The notes beneath the pieces are model-generated. The model worked only from the letters and a program-made list of their open reading frames with translations, was not told the origin of the DNA and made no database searches. From Akkermansia sp. (lineage in GTDB: Bacteria; Verrucomicrobiota; Verrucomicrobiia; Verrucomicrobiales; Akkermansiaceae), in contig JAUNER010000004.1 in NCBI GenBank assembly GCA_030525455.1, forward strand, positions 1-64,000: a stretch of DNA of 64,000 nt. The letters run 5' to 3'. Below, one piece after another: positions 16,051 to 26,847 of this stretch. The position numbers were made by a program, and so were the translations under genes. How positions within the stretch are numbered: the stretch's first letter is position 1; each line of letters opens with the position of its first letter.

Positions 16051-19000
16051 ATGATTGCGGATTTATTTATCAAGAGGCCAAAGTTTGCCATCGTCATTTC
16101 TATCGTGATGATGCTGGCGGGGGGGATTTGTTTACAGGAACTCCCCGTGGCAGAGTACCCGGAAATTGCCCCTACGAGTATCAACGTTCAGGCAACATAC
16201 ACCGGTGCAAGTGCTCAGGTAGTGATGGAGACTCTAGCCTCTCCTATTGAAGAAGAACTCAATGGGCTGGAAAACCTCATTTACTACTCATCTAAATCTG
16301 ATAACTTAGGTAGCTATTCTCTGTCACTAACCTTCCAAAGTGGTACAGACTCTGACATCAACATGGTCAACGTACAAAACGCTCTTAAACGCGTAGAGTA
16401 CAAATTGCCCAAGGAAGTCACCGACCAGGGGATTAAAATCAAAAAGCGTTCATCAGACATCCTGGGCTTCTTCGCCTTTCGCTCGACAAGTATGAGTTCT
16501 TTAGAACTCAATAACTTTGTCAAATCTCGTGTAAAAGACGAAATCGCTCGCGTGCCGGGCATCTCTGCCATCGACCTGCGACCGGAGAAAAGCTACAGCA
16601 TGCGTATCTGGCTAAATACACTACGCATGGCCGCCCTAAATATCACGCCGGAAGATGTTTCATCTGCCATCAAGTCACAAAACGTGCAAGCCGCTGCAGG
16701 CTCTATCGGCTCAGAGAGTGAAAATAACTTTGTAGAATATAAAGTCAACGTCACCGGTCGTCTAAAAACAGTCGAAGAATTTAGTAAAATCATCGTTCGC
16801 ACCGGGGATAATGGTCACGTTACCCGACTTGACGACATTGCTCGAATCGAGCTTGGCTCAGAAACCTACTCCGGCAGTAGCCGAAATAATGGCGAAGATT
16901 CTGTAAACTTAGCTGTTTATCGTCTGGATAACTCCAACGCTTTGGAAGCTATGACCGGGGTAAAAAACGCCCTCGAAAAGCTCTCTGAACGCTTCCCGGA
17001 AGGGGTAAGCTACACTGTTAGCTATGACCCCACCCTCTACATTAACGCCACTATGGCAGAAATTGTAGAAACCCTTGTCATTGCTCTCATTTTGGTCGTT
17101 GGCATTACCTATATTTTCCTCCAAGACTGGCGAGCCACCCTCATTCCGGCTCTTGCTATTCCCGTGTCTCTCATTGGTACATTTGCCATTTTATTACCAC
17201 TTGGTTTTACCATCAATGTACTGACGATGTTTGGTCTGATTTTGGTCATTGGTTCCTTGGTAGACGACGGTATTATCGTGGTGGAAAATACCATGCGAAT
17301 TCTTGAAAACGAAGATGTTTCGCCGGAAGAAGCTACCAGAAAGAGTATGCACCAGATTACAGGGGCTATCATTGCTACAACTCTTGTAACGGTGGCTATC
17401 TATGTACCGATTGCTTTCTTTGGTGGCATGGTGGGGAATATCTATATGCAATTCTCTGTCACCATGTGTGTGGCTCTTTGCTTATCTGCCATTAACTCAC
17501 TTACTCTTAGTCCGGCTCTTTGTACTCTCTTCCTGAAAAAGAGAGAGGAGAAAAAGCAATGGCGCTTTAGCCCTTTCCGCCTCTTCGATAAAGTGCTGGA
17601 TAAAAGCCGTACGGGCTATCTCAAATGCACCGGCATTCTCGTTCGCCGTGCTTGGTTGACGATTTTGCTCATGATACTTGTGTTTGCCGGGAACTGGAAG
17701 CTCTCTGAAATCGTGCCAAGTGCATTCTTGCCGTCAGAGGATAAAGGCACGGTATTCTGCGATATTCAGCTTGCTCCGGGTGCAACCCTCAACCGTACAG
17801 AGACAGCTCTCCGTAATGCAGAAGAAAAACTCATGGGGATTCCCGGTGTGCGTCAGGTTTCCAGTTCATCCGGCTTTAGTTTCATCGGTGGTCGTGGCGA
17901 AAACTTAGGTATGTGTATTTGCCAGTTAGAGCCGTGGGATAAACGAAAAACTCCGGATTTATCTCTCGATGCCATTATGAAAAAAGCATCTGCTTTGTGT
18001 GATGAAATCCCCTCTGCCAGAGCTACGGTCTTTAGTCCTCCTGCCATCATGGGGCTAGGGATGACTGGTGGGGTTTCTTTCATGCTCCAAGCCGCCGGTG
18101 ATGAAACACCTAAGGATTTAGAAAGAGTTCTCTACGATGTGGTCGAGCAAATCAACGACCTTCCGGGGGTAATGTATGCTCGCTCACCCTACGAAGCCAA
18201 TACGCCTCAGCTTTTCCTAAATATAGATAGAGTAAAGGCACAGGCCATGCACGTCCCGGTAAATCGCATCTTTACCACCCTCCAAAGCAAACTTGCCTCT
18301 ATGTATGTTAATGACTTCAACCTCATTGGCTACACATTCAAGGTAAAAATGCAATCCCTTCCTGATGACCGAGCCAGCATCAACGACATCATGAACACCT
18401 ACATTCAGAACGAACAAAACCAAATGGTGCCTATTAGTTCTGTCGCTACGCTCTCCTATATCGTTGGTCCTCGCCAAATCGAACGCTTTAACCAGCTCAT
18501 GTCTGCCAATGTTAATGTACAGGCAGAACCGGGCGTAAGCTCCGGCGAACTCATGAATCTGATTGAACAAATCAAACTACCGGAAAATTACTCTATCACC
18601 TGGACTGACATGAGTTATCAGGAACGCCAAAACGACGGTAAACTGGTGCTTCTCATGGGTATGGCTCTCTTATTTGGCTACCTTTTCCTCGTAGCTCAGT
18701 ATGAAAGCTGGACCATCCCCATGTCGGTCATTATCTCTGTCTCTGTAGCTTTGTTGGGGGCATTGGCAGGTTTAATTATTTGCGATACTCCTCTAAGTAT
18801 TTATGCTCAGTTAGGGTTGGTTATGCTCGTTGGTTTAGCCGGTAAAAACGCCATTCTGATTGTAGAATTTGCCAAAACAGAACGTGAGGCCGGAGTACCT
18901 ATCGAACATGCTGCACTCGAGGGGGCTAGGCAGAGATTCCGAGCTGTACTCATGACGGCTATTTCTTTCATTATCGGTGTATTCCCCATGGTAATTGCTT

Positions 19001-19158
19001 CCGGTGCAGGGGCATCTAGCCGCCAAGCCATTGGTATCTCTACCTTCTACGGCATGATTTTGGCTACTCTCGTTGGCATTCTTTTCATCCCGGCTCTTTA
19101 TGCTATGTTCCAGCGTGGCCGCGAGTGGCTTTATTCTAAATTTAGCTCTGCCAAATAA
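16051..19158 (+). CDS. RND multidrug efflux transporter (AcrB/HAE-1 type)
   Basis: A 1035-residue inner-membrane proton-driven pump, the full length of the family. N-terminus [17 protein letters not shown]; periplasmic porter loops; the TM4 proton-relay Asp pair in [15 protein letters not shown] block around [14 protein letters not shown] and a repeated C-terminal half ([15 protein letters not shown]). It is 22 bp downstream of the adaptor gene. There is no TolC-type outer-membrane gene in this operon, which ends at a terminator, so the channel is encoded elsewhere. Confidence 0.95.
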   Translation: MIADLFIKRPKFAIVISIVMMLAGGICLQELPVAEYPEIAPTSINVQATYTGASAQVVMETLASPIEEELNGLENLIYYSSKSDNLGSYSLSLTFQSGTDSDINMVNVQNALKRVEYKLPKEVTDQGIKIKKRSSDILGFFAFRSTSMSSLELNNFVKSRVKDEIARVPGISAIDLRPEKSYSMRIWLNTLRMAALNITPEDVSSAIKSQNVQAAAGSIGSESENNFVEYKVNVTGRLKTVEEFSKIIVRTGDNGHVTRLDDIARIELGSETYSGSSRNNGEDSVNLAVYRLDNSNALEAMTGVKNALEKLSERFPEGVSYTVSYDPTLYINATMAEIVETLVIALILVVGITYIFLQDWRATLIPALAIPVSLIGTFAILLPLGFTINVLTMFGLILVIGSLVDDGIIVVENTMRILENEDVSPEEATRKSMHQITGAIIATTLVTVAIYVPIAFFGGMVGNIYMQFSVTMCVALCLSAINSLTLSPALCTLFLKKREEKKQWRFSPFRLFDKVLDKSRTGYLKCTGILVRRAWLTILLMILVFAGNWKLSEIVPSAFLPSEDKGTVFCDIQLAPGATLNRTETALRNAEEKLMGIPGVRQVSSSSGFSFIGGRGENLGMCICQLEPWDKRKTPDLSLDAIMKKASALCDEIPSARATVFSPPAIMGLGMTGGVSFMLQAAGDETPKDLERVLYDVVEQINDLPGVMYARSPYEANTPQLFLNIDRVKAQAMHVPVNRIFTTLQSKLASMYVNDFNLIGYTFKVKMQSLPDDRASINDIMNTYIQNEQNQMVPISSVATLSYIVGPRQIERFNQLMSANVNVQAEPGVSSGELMNLIEQIKLPENYSITWTDMSYQERQNDGKLVLLMGMALLFGYLFLVAQYESWTIPMSVIISVSVALLGALAGLIICDTPLSIYAQLGLVMLVGLAGKNAILIVEFAKTEREAGVPIEHAALEGARQRFRAVLMTAISFIIGVFPMVIASGAGASSRQAIGISTFYGMILATLVGILFIPALYAMFQRGREWLYSKFSSAK

Positions 19159-19195
19159 AGAGACATTTCTCGTCCTAACCGACCATTAAAAAAAC

Positions 19196-19245
19196 AAGCC
19201 CTCTCTCCGCTTCTCTTTCTCATGCGGATTCGAGAGGGCTTTTTT
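19196..19245 (+). terminator. Rho-independent terminator of the MarR-RND operon
   Basis: AAGCCCTCTC (19196-19205) pairs with GAGAGGGCTT (19232-19241), followed by a T-run. Confidence 0.9.
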
Positions 19246-19341
19246 CCCCCCCCTTTTTTTCACACACTTCCCCCTCTCTCAATCACCCTAAAACGCAATA
19301 AATAGATACATTTTTTGAATACATAAAAAGTAGCCATCTCC

Positions 19342-19390
19342 AAAAGCCTCGGTATCGTTCATAAAATCACGCTACACACCGAGGCTTTTA
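19342..19390. terminator. Bidirectional terminator, mainly for the M60 peptidase gene
   Basis: AAAAGCCTCGGT (19342-19353) pairs with ACCGAGGCTTTT (19378-19389), giving a T-run in both directions. The rest of the 270-bp gap 19159-19428 is C- and T-rich with no gene. Confidence 0.8.
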
Positions 19391-19428
19391 TCTAAAGAGC
19401 AATCGTCCATACATTGGCTCGGGGGAGT

Positions 19429-21285
19429 TTATCTGCTCCCATAAACAAGGGTACGTTTACCATCCCAGCCCACAGCCTCTATACGCGTAGAGCCAGCCGG
19501 GTAAATGACTCTGGTCATCGAATTATCTTCAGAGTCTGTACCGACCATGGTCACACGCACGAGTTCATCCTCCTTGTAGGTTTCAAATACAGTGACATTT
19601 TTCCACACATCGTGCATGACCTTTACAGAGCCATTGCCTAAATCTAATACCCCTGTATTGGGTGTTCCCTGTACAGGCAGTCTCTTTTTGTAAGCCTCTA
19701 CACTATTGGCAGAAATATAGTAAATCACCGGGCTGGCAGGCTTCGGGTACTTCTTGGCATACTGTCGCACCACATTGCAATCATGCTCTGTAATTGTGAG
19801 CTGGGCACAGCTGTAATCGTCCAGATACTCGTCTATCGGCTTCAGCATCCCTACTTTTTCAAAGAAATCGCTTAGGTCCTCCTTGGCGGCATCACAGGCA
19901 TTTTTCATAAACTCAATCTGATGATAGCCATCAGGCTTTCCGCGGTCATCTCTCATAATTGCTTTATGGAAAATGTAAGGATAGAAATCTTTATTCCCTT
20001 GTCCGGATATTTGATAATAAAGCATCAACTGCCAGAGTGGAGTTAATTTTACAAAATGGTCTGCCACAGGAGGTCTATCTTTGACAGGGCGGGAATCCGG
20101 TCCTTTTTGAGTAAGCCAGCGGTCTCCCTTAACTATCGCACTATTCAGGAATGCGTTAAATCGCCCTCCTCTCATTCTTCCGTCCCCCCCATTGATAACC
20201 TCATGCTCTAACCGCATGTTTGCAGGATTCAGCATATAGTTGGCATGTGCAGAGTAAATGTTATTTGTTACTTCCGACGTTGATACCCATTTCATTGATG
20301 GACGCACCTGGTTCACGTGACCAAATTCATGAGCTATCCCCCACGACTGCTTACCTACTTTATTAGGGTCTGCTAAACCTTTTAATGTATTATGATGAAA
20401 CGCCGCACCTATACCATCGGCGTGCATAAACCCACGCCATATAGCTCGTCCAAGCATCCTGTTTTTAGGCATCATTTTGTATTTTTTCAGCCCCATGATT
20501 TCCTGTTGCCACCCGATGATTTGATCGTAAATATCTATCAACTTTTGGGCATTTTCTCCACAGACTTCTCTTAGCTCCTTGACCGCATAAATCAAATGTA
20601 CTCGATTCCCTACGATGTCAATCACATCACTAGGGCTGTCATTAAGCATCTTTTTCCATTCCGCGGGTTTTGTCTTTCCGGTGCGAAAAACTCCATTCAC
20701 CTGCCCGGTCAGCACACTCATCTTGAGTTTTGGTGCTGTTTTGTAATCAGTGGTAAAATACTCTACATACCCTAACCCCTTATTTTTTGACTTAAATATA
20801 TTAACCCCGGCTTTTAGCGGGAAAAAACACCGCCCGCCTCCTTCTCCAAAGTTACATATCACAAAAAACAATTTCTTCCCTTTCGGGTCATCCATAATAA
20901 CAACTACCTCTTCATCTTGCTCAAAATAAATCCCGGTCGGGTTTTCATACTGGCTATACCCACTTGTTTTCAATCGCTTAGATAGCTCATGTACCGGCTC
21001 ATACGGTTCAATCACCAAGCCACGCCCTTTTTTCTGATATTTCTTCAAATAATGCTGTGTCGCCAATTTCTTCAAAAATGGGTCTTTTATCGCTTTTATC
21101 TGTGCCGGAGTGACTCCTTTTTTCAAACTCAGCAAATACTTATTCGTAAATACCTCACTCCCTGCAGACAATGCCTGCTCATTCGCCGCTGGTAACTTCA
21201 CATACTCTGCCGCGATTGCCACTCCACTCATCACTAGCATCCACACCATTACCACATAACGGACAAACACCTTATTCATATTCAT
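19429..21285 (-). CDS. Secreted M60-like gluzincin metallopeptidase (putative mucinase)
   Basis: A 618-residue exported protein. Signal peptide residues 1-26 (VMSGVAIAAEY). The zinc site is H319-E320-x-x-H323 in AHEFGHVNQVRP with E338 (TSEVTNN) 14 residues further on, the HEFGHxxQ form typical of M60/enhancin-like peptidases. An N-terminal accessory beta domain spans about 100-200 and a C-terminal domain about 520-618. Family members cleave mucin-type O-glycoproteins and are frequent in mucus-associated bacteria. The neighbouring gene encodes a GH20 hexosaminidase in the same direction, consistent with host-glycan use, although a terminator separates the two. Confidence 0.88.
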   Translation of the reverse strand: MNMNKVFVRYVVMVWMLVMSGVAIAAEYVKLPAANEQALSAGSEVFTNKYLLSLKKGVTPAQIKAIKDPFLKKLATQHYLKKYQKKGRGLVIEPYEPVHELSKRLKTSGYSQYENPTGIYFEQDEEVVVIMDDPKGKKLFFVICNFGEGGGRCFFPLKAGVNIFKSKNKGLGYVEYFTTDYKTAPKLKMSVLTGQVNGVFRTGKTKPAEWKKMLNDSPSDVIDIVGNRVHLIYAVKELREVCGENAQKLIDIYDQIIGWQQEIMGLKKYKMMPKNRMLGRAIWRGFMHADGIGAAFHHNTLKGLADPNKVGKQSWGIAHEFGHVNQVRPSMKWVSTSEVTNNIYSAHANYMLNPANMRLEHEVINGGDGRMRGGRFNAFLNSAIVKGDRWLTQKGPDSRPVKDRPPVADHFVKLTPLWQLMLYYQISGQGNKDFYPYIFHKAIMRDDRGKPDGYHQIEFMKNACDAAKEDLSDFFEKVGMLKPIDEYLDDYSCAQLTITEHDCNVVRQYAKKYPKPASPVIYYISANSVEAYKKRLPVQGTPNTGVLDLGNGSVKVMHDVWKNVTVFETYKEDELVRVTMVGTDSEDNSMTRVIYPAGSTRIEAVGWDGKRTLVYGSR

Positions 21286-21360
21286 ATGTATTATTACATA
21301 GCACTTCTACCGATTCTTTCAAGCCATTTCATCATTGAAATGATAAATTCAATTACAACA

Positions 21361-21444
21361 TGACGCGACCACAAAAAAGGACTTCATTCGAAGGGTTAAT
21401 GGTCTTTTTTGTGCATTAATTGTGTCGCATTAAATATTGCAACT
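21361..21444. repeat. Inverted repeat upstream of the M60 gene
   Basis: CACAAAAAAGGAC pairs with GTCTTTTTTGTG around a loop, with an outer GCGAC/GTCGC pair. On either strand it might be a weak terminator or a regulatory hairpin in the M60 leader. Role uncertain. Confidence 0.35.
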
Positions 21445-21467
21445 TTCACACCCCAAGCTTAATAAAA

Positions 21468-21502
21468 AATCCCTGCTCGGTTTTTATCACCAAGCAGGGA
21501 TT
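21468..21502 (-). terminator. Terminator of the GH20 gene
   Basis: AATCCCTGCT (21468-21477) pairs with AGCAGGGATT (21493-21502); on the minus strand the stem is followed by TTTTTTATT. Confidence 0.75.
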
Positions 21503-21535
21503 CTAATAACAGGCTTTATCTATAATTTGCCAAGC

Positions 21536-23806
21536 TTACTTAGGCTGTACGCTCAGACTGTAAACCTTACCATTGAATGATTCACCTACGGTTTGTAGGG
21601 GCAAGATAAAGGTAGAGCGGATTTCCTTTGTACGCTTTTGGAAGTTTTCATCGGCGTTACGGAACTTAACGAGGGACATCGTACCGGCAGGCTGCCCATC
21701 GATAAGAAGCTGAGTTTTTTCCGGAGCCCCGATAAGCTCGAGTTTTACCTTTTTACCCACCGGGAGCTTAGCCCCGAATGAGAACTCCATAGCGTCATCA
21801 CGACGGAAGCCGATAGTACCATCTGCCATCGTGGCAAGCAGTTTACCCTCAGGAGCAGAGAGCAGCACCTGTTCCTTACCGGCAGGAGCGGCTGTCATTT
21901 CTACTTCCATCGTGACGTGATAGTTTGGTCCCAGAGCCGGCTTATTCAATGCCATAGGCAGAGAAGTTGGCTTCACGTCAACAGGCTTCACGTTTTCCCA
22001 CTTGTAAAGAGGATTGGTGTTGGGTGCATTGCCGATAGATTTGACAAGTTCACGGTGCTGTTCAAATGACATAGGGGCTTTTGCCTTACCCCACATCTTC
22101 TGGCTAAGCACATCAATAGACCCTGTAAGCATTCCCCAAATATCATACGGACCATAGCCTGTATGCTTGAGGTCAATCATATCATTCCAAATAGCAAAGG
22201 CAGAACCAATCAACTGAGGGTGACCGGAGGGAAGCACAACACCACCGACTTTATTCGGTGTCCAGTTGTTATATACCCCCTTATGGTTATGGTCCATTCT
22301 GTAATAATTGGCAAACGGCACAATGTAGAGAGCACCATCATTGGTGTTAATCACATCAAAGCCAAGATTCACTGCTTCCCATGGCTTCATCCAGCCATTG
22401 TTCCAGAGGTTCATCTGTACCCCCTTTGCCATGACAGGAGATTTACCGGGCTTCATGCTCAATGACCCCCAAATACGTGGTGTATAACCACGCTTGGCAA
22501 CGTGGGTGAGCATTCCGTTGGCAAACTTACGGTAATCTTCTTTATCCCCGTAGAATTCGTCTGCCCCGACGTGAATCACCTTACAATCACCTAGTACAGG
22601 CTGATTCAATCCGTTGCTGGCATCTTTTACTAAGTACTCATCCAGCACGTCAGATACAAACTTCACGGTTTCCGGGTTGGCGGCATCAAGCATTTCGCAT
22701 CGACGCTTTTCGTGATTCATTGGTCCCTTGTAAATCAAATCCGGACGAACGCGAGTAAATGATAATGCGTGCCCTGGGGTATCAAACTCAGGAACAATGT
22801 CTACATGGTATTTTTTTGCATACTTCACCAATTCTACAAATTCTTTCTTTGTATAGAAAAGGTCTGTAGCTGTAAGCGGAGTACCATCTTTCCCCTTTAC
22901 CTTAGATTCCAAGCGGAATGCAGCGTAAGATTCCTTAAAGGGATCCATCTTTGCGTCCACATAGTTTTCGTGGAAGATGAAGTTATTATTGATAACCAAG
23001 TGCAGGTCATTCATCTTGTACCATGCCATTGTGCGAATGACGTCGCGAAGATAGCTCAATGGATATGGGGTACGGGCAATATCTAACATAAAACCACGTA
23101 CTTGATAACGTGGAATGTCGACGGCAGTACCGCAGGGAAGTGCTTCATTTTGACGAAGTAACTGAAGTAAGGTACGAGTACCCCAGAACAAGCCCTTTGA
23201 GGATGCGGCGAGAATCTTTACCCCCTTTGCAGAAGTTATCATGCGATAGCCCTCCGCTCCTAATTCTGTGGACTTTATAACGCCAAACGAAATGTCTGCC
23301 TTAGCACCGGGTTTTACGAGTTTTACCTCCTTGCCGAGCACATCTTTTAAATCCTGTACCAAAACATCTGCCAATGACTTATCTGCACAAGCCACAGTTA
23401 TGGTTTTACCGAACTTATAAGACCCCTTATCCCCTTTCCATTGAAGCAATTCGGGAATGAGTTTAGGCTTTGCGTTGACACCGGAATTTGCCTGAGCATT
23501 GGCTTTCAGAACAAGCTCATAATCCTTAGAGATAGCTTCCTTACCATTAGGAGCGACTACCTTAAAAGAAACATTTACCGGAGTATCTTCCAACACGGGA
23601 GCAATCTTACCATTGGGCTGAATCAGCTCTTGATAGTCAGCCCCTAAGAGCTTTACAGTAGCACCATCTGCCTTTGGCATAGGCAATGTTTTCGCACCCG
23701 GTTTCAACTCCGGCATGGTCAAATTGTTTGCTATCTGTTGTACATCTTGTGCCATGAGCGGAGATGCAGCCAAAGTTGCCAGCATAACTAAGACTTGTTT
23801 CTTCAT
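21536..23806 (-). CDS. Secreted beta-N-acetylhexosaminidase, glycoside hydrolase family 20
   Basis: A 756-residue exported enzyme that removes terminal beta-GlcNAc or beta-GalNAc. Signal peptide residues 1-19 (AASPLMAQ). An extra N-terminal beta domain spans about 40-110, a GH20b-type domain about 115-230, and the TIM-barrel catalytic domain about 235-580 with [10 protein letters not shown], the catalytic D416-E417 pair in [11 protein letters not shown], and [12 protein letters not shown]. The C-terminal about 130 residues look like a concanavalin/LamG-like module ([14 protein letters not shown]). It fits mucin O-glycan or chitobiose trimming. Transcribed alone, ending at its own terminator. 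Confidence 0.95.
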   Translation of the reverse strand: MKKQVLVMLATLAASPLMAQDVQQIANNLTMPELKPGAKTLPMPKADGATVKLLGADYQELIQPNGKIAPVLEDTPVNVSFKVVAPNGKEAISKDYELVLKANAQANSGVNAKPKLIPELLQWKGDKGSYKFGKTITVACADKSLADVLVQDLKDVLGKEVKLVKPGAKADISFGVIKSTELGAEGYRMITSAKGVKILAASSKGLFWGTRTLLQLLRQNEALPCGTAVDIPRYQVRGFMLDIARTPYPLSYLRDVIRTMAWYKMNDLHLVINNNFIFHENYVDAKMDPFKESYAAFRLESKVKGKDGTPLTATDLFYTKKEFVELVKYAKKYHVDIVPEFDTPGHALSFTRVRPDLIYKGPMNHEKRRCEMLDAANPETVKFVSDVLDEYLVKDASNGLNQPVLGDCKVIHVGADEFYGDKEDYRKFANGMLTHVAKRGYTPRIWGSLSMKPGKSPVMAKGVQMNLWNNGWMKPWEAVNLGFDVINTNDGALYIVPFANYYRMDHNHKGVYNNWTPNKVGGVVLPSGHPQLIGSAFAIWNDMIDLKHTGYGPYDIWGMLTGSIDVLSQKMWGKAKAPMSFEQHRELVKSIGNAPNTNPLYKWENVKPVDVKPTSLPMALNKPALGPNYHVTMEVEMTAAPAGKEQVLLSAPEGKLLATMADGTIGFRRDDAMEFSFGAKLPVGKKVKLELIGAPEKTQLLIDGQPAGTMSLVKFRNADENFQKRTKEIRSTFILPLQTVGESFNGKVYSLSVQPK

Positions 23807-24215
23807 ATATTGTAACGTGTAAAGTTAATACCTACGTCTAGGTAGGTGACTCGGGATTGATACGAACTCTATCATACTGTTCTTTCAACAAAAAGCAAAA
23901 ATTCCTATAATTTTACTCTATATTAAAAAAAAGAGTCTGTCCAAATTTGCCAGGTGGTGAGTATCATGTACCCACAACCGCAAGCAAACTATGCCGGTAA
24001 GGGCAAGCCCCCGAAAAACACACCTTTCGGGACATTAGTCTTTAGCAAAAAAAACGAAGCCACTAAGCAACGGTAATAAACATACAGTCCCAGTCTCTTA
24101 TACCTTCGCCCACGCTTTTTCAAAAAAAATGACCTATATTATCAAAAAAAAGCTTGCGATTAGAATTAGTTCCCTTTAAAATCCCCTCGCACTCATTAGG
24201 TGCAATTCACTATAT
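23807..24215. other. 410-bp gap with possible structured RNA; otherwise nothing recognised
   Basis: Contains the GH20 leader and promoter and the tRNA-Gln promoter. Between about 23930 and 24110 the sequence is less AT-rich than its flanks, with small hairpins such as CCCCGAAAAACACACCTTTCGGG cut in two arms (CCCGAAA/TTTCGGG near 24010-24031). On the minus strand it ends in a T-run after GACAGACTC. I do not recognise 6S RNA, SRP RNA, RNase P RNA or tmRNA landmarks here. Confidence 0.3.
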
Positions 24216-24290
24216 AGCCCTATAGTGTAATTGGTAACACAGCGGATTCTGGTTCCGTATTTTGGGGTTCGAGTCCTCATAGGGCTACCA
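24216..24290 (+). tRNA. tRNA-Gln (anticodon CTG)
   Basis: 75 nt including an encoded CCA. The acceptor AGCCCTA pairs with TAGGGCT; the D arm is in GTGTAATTGGTAACAC; the anticodon arm GCGGA-TTCTGGT-TCCGT gives CTG; the T arm is TGGGG-TTCGAGT-CCTCA; discriminator A and CCA follow. Confidence 0.95.
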
Positions 24291-24303
24291 CCTTCTTTCT
24301 ATT

Positions 24304-24340
24304 AAGCCACTGTTTCTTCAAACAGTGGCTCTTTTATTTT
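24304..24340 (+). terminator. Terminator of tRNA-Gln
   Basis: AGCCACTGTTT pairs with AAACAGTGGCT around a CTTC loop, followed by CTTTTATTTT. Confidence 0.9.
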
Positions 24341-24368
24341 CAATGATTTAGAAAAGTTGTAAAAAAAA

Positions 24369-24406
24369 CCACCCGCAGGGAGATTCTCTACGGGTGAGTT
24401 TTTTTG
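24369..24406. terminator. Bidirectional terminator closing the leftward four-gene operon
   Basis: CCACCCG and CGGGTG flank a GGGAGA/TCTCT inner pair, with T-runs on both strands. It serves the minus-strand gene ending at 24436. Confidence 0.75.
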
Positions 24407-24435
24407 GGGGGAATAATGAAAAACAAAGAAAGAAA

Positions 24436-25278
24436 TTACATTCCCGGCACGACGCTGGCATCGGGCAGTTTTTCACCTTTCGGGGTGGGGTCGTATTCTG
24501 TAGCACCTACGACACGCGTTTGACCATCCGGGAAGAACACCAAAGAAGGCTTACCCACATGGCGTTTATAGTAGCGAAGCTTCACCAATTTCCCTCTAAA
24601 GTCCACACACGCATAAGCACACAGAATTGGAGTAGTGGGGAAAAGCACGTGCAGGGTTGTTTTACTGTCTACCACACATTCCGGGCGGAATGTACCCATC
24701 CAGTCGCCTATACACACCGCATTATAGGCCACCCCGGTATCTGGGTCAGAAGTTTGAACGTAAAGTTTCTGCACCCCTTTAACGGTAATGAGGCAGGTAG
24801 CGAACCTACATCTTTTCATGCTACCTGTGATGGCGGCAGTTTGGGTCCACATGGGGTTCCCGGTGCGTACAGAAAACATTTTTTCCGGCGAGGCAAACAT
24901 GTGAACCTTATTGGGCATTTTTACCACCGCCTGCACATGGTAATTGCCTTCAGAAGAAATATCATAAAAGTGTCTCAAATCGATTTTTCGAGAAACACTC
25001 ATACCCGGTGGAATTTCTAAAGCAGGGAATAAAGCAAAGCGTGATTGCGGCAGTTCCTCTTGCCCGGCACTTTTTTTTACATGAATATCCAGCCAGGAAT
25101 AATACGGCTCGCTTTTTAATTTCAAAACAGCTCCGGTATTATTCGTAATGGTCAAACACATGATTTGACCCTCGCCCGATAAGAAAATCTTTTTTTCAGG
25201 CACGATTTTTACCCCTACTTGAGCCCAAGCTCCGGCAATGCTCACCAGAGCCATCATCACTGCGATAAACTTTTTCAT
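24436..25278 (-). CDS. Exported protein of unknown function, last gene of the envelope operon
   Basis: A 280-residue protein with a clear signal peptide (residues 1-19, VSIAGAWAQ). The N-terminal half is beta-rich and resembles an Ig-like fold (MCLTITNNTGAVLKLKSEP, IPPGMSVSRKIDL, GNYHVQAVVKMPNK). The C-terminal half has several Cys and beta strands (YVQTSDPDTGVAYNAVCIGD). No catalytic motif recognised. It follows the pseudokinase/FGE gene by about 30 bp in the same direction. Probably a periplasmic or surface-associated component of the same system. Confidence 0.75.
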   Translation of the reverse strand: MKKFIAVMMALVSIAGAWAQVGVKIVPEKKIFLSGEGQIMCLTITNNTGAVLKLKSEPYYSWLDIHVKKSAGQEELPQSRFALFPALEIPPGMSVSRKIDLRHFYDISSEGNYHVQAVVKMPNKVHMFASPEKMFSVRTGNPMWTQTAAITGSMKRCRFATCLITVKGVQKLYVQTSDPDTGVAYNAVCIGDWMGTFRPECVVDSKTTLHVLFPTTPILCAYACVDFRGKLVKLRYYKRHVGKPSLVFFPDGQTRVVGATEYDPTPKGEKLPDASVVPGM

Positions 25279-25310
25279 TTTATCTTTATCTTTCTATCGT
25301 TAAAACTTCA

Positions 25311-26834
25311 TTATTTTTTATCTCTCACCAGGCGGAATCCCAGATTAGGGCGGCATTCATCTTTATTCATCAAATACTGCACCCTATCCTTTACACCGGG
25401 ATTATCCCTATCACCACCGCAGACTACCACCCCGGCAGGTTCTTTTAATCTAGCTGGGTTTTTCGCTATGGTAGAAGTCCATTCCATCACACCGGAAGCC
25501 ATACCACAAATACCTGTATCCCAATCATAATCACGACAATACTGGTCAATCGCTGTCGTTTTATCACCTGCTTCGTGCTTCATCTGAGCGGCAATCCCCT
25601 GCCACTCTTCCATTGTCGGTAAACGATAATGGGGGGTATTCGGGGCTACAGGTTTCCAACTAGCAAAAGCATAGGCATCCCACCATGTGATATTCATCAC
25701 AGGGGAACGCATGGTAATGGGTTTCCCCTGCCATGTCCCATTCTTTCTGGCGGCTCGTAGCATGGCTTCCCAGTCTTTTGGCTTATGCGTGGCAGATAAT
25801 TTATCCGGCTGGTCCGGATGCGAAAATTTCTCTTTCCGTTCGGGCATCATTTTTCCCCATTGCTTAAGAAAGTTATGATAAGCTTCTATCGTCACCTCAT
25901 GTGCTCCGACATAGATTTGCCCCACATTGGGTACAGATAGCAAAACTTCATTATGGTCACTTCTTGAGAAATCCGGGTATCGAGCCGGTCTCTCGTCTTT
26001 CACCGTGGCAGAGGCCCCACCCTCGCCGGCCCCATTGGTAAGAACCACACAAACACCAACGATGACAGCGACGGCGGCCGCTCCAATGATTCCCCATTTT
26101 TTCATAGGCGAAGCCGGTTCTGTCGGTACTGTATACCGGTGCGTTGTTACCTTAGGTACTAAGCCCAGCTGTTCTCTTAAATATTCGCCGGTTTCCAATA
26201 CTTGTTCCCAGCTTTTAAGATTTCCGCTCTTTCCTTGCATCATCCATTCTGCAAAGGTGGCCATTCGCGTTGCCCCTGCTACTCCCTGCGTAGGCACTAC
26301 CTGTGCCAGCATATACCCTAGGGCTATCATTTGGGAATTTGAGGGCTCCGGTGTCCATTGTCCTGATAGCGAGGTATTATACATTCGCACGTTCCCTTTA
26401 TCTGTGACAAAAATGAGCGATGCCGGAAGCACATCAAAAAGAATGCCTTTTGTATCAAATCTATCACAGAGTTTAGCCACAGAATCAATAACTTTCAAGA
26501 ACTCTCGCACCCCTAGAGTTTCTCCCTTATCAGCCATTGCCTGCAAGCTCTGCCCCGGTAAATATTCACTTGTGATAAACCACAGTCCCTCTGCCTGTGC
26601 CGCTTCATACACAGCCCCCAGTACAGGTACATTCATACCGGCTCTGACGCGAGCTTCTGCCAGGAAATCATCCAAGGGAACCCCCAATGGGTTGTCTTCA
26701 TCAAAAATCTCTAAAAATACAGACCTATCCATCCCCTGCTGAATCCCCTGATACAGCACCCCTCCCCTCGTGGTTCCCAGATAAGCCACCAAAGTGTAAT
26801 CGCCAAAGCTATGTGGTAATTCAAATTGTATCAT
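25311..26834 (-). CDS. Membrane pseudokinase fused to a formylglycine-generating-enzyme-like domain
   Basis: A 507-residue fusion. Residues 1-225 resemble a Ser/Thr protein kinase lobe but lack key residues: the beta-3 Lys position reads SVFLEIFDED, the HRD-loop region reads LFDVLPASLIFV, and the DFG region reads YNTSLSG. A single membrane span covers about 245-267 (AAVAVIVGVCVVLTN). Residues 290-507 form an FGE/SUMF1-type sulfatase-modifying fold (VGAHEVTIEAYHNFL, SPVMNITWWDAYAFASW, YRLPTMEEWQGIA, CRPNLGFRLVRD). FGE-like domains often bind or modify ligands rather than make formylglycine, and no catalytic Cys pair is evident. Likely a cytoplasm-to-periplasm signalling or scaffold protein; this is inference. 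It lies 13 bp after the TPR gene. Confidence 0.85.
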   Translation of the reverse strand: MIQFELPHSFGDYTLVAYLGTTRGGVLYQGIQQGMDRSVFLEIFDEDNPLGVPLDDFLAEARVRAGMNVPVLGAVYEAAQAEGLWFITSEYLPGQSLQAMADKGETLGVREFLKVIDSVAKLCDRFDTKGILFDVLPASLIFVTDKGNVRMYNTSLSGQWTPEPSNSQMIALGYMLAQVVPTQGVAGATRMATFAEWMMQGKSGNLKSWEQVLETGEYLREQLGLVPKVTTHRYTVPTEPASPMKKWGIIGAAAVAVIVGVCVVLTNGAGEGGASATVKDERPARYPDFSRSDHNEVLLSVPNVGQIYVGAHEVTIEAYHNFLKQWGKMMPERKEKFSHPDQPDKLSATHKPKDWEAMLRAARKNGTWQGKPITMRSPVMNITWWDAYAFASWKPVAPNTPHYRLPTMEEWQGIAAQMKHEAGDKTTAIDQYCRDYDWDTGICGMASGVMEWTSTIAKNPARLKEPAGVVVCGGDRDNPGVKDRVQYLMNKDECRPNLGFRLVRDKK

Positions 26835-26847
26835 TTCTTAATTTCTA

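Noticed and set aside
23930..24115. 6S RNA, RNase P RNA or tmRNA
   Set aside because: A codon-like run beginning GCAAAAAAAACGAAG looked like a tmRNA tag, but it does not end in a normal tag sequence, and none of the conserved cores of these RNAs is visible.
25927..26742. 271-codon plus-strand frame opposite the pseudokinase gene
   Set aside because: Low-complexity Ser/Thr/Pro composition, no motif, and lying entirely over a well-supported gene.
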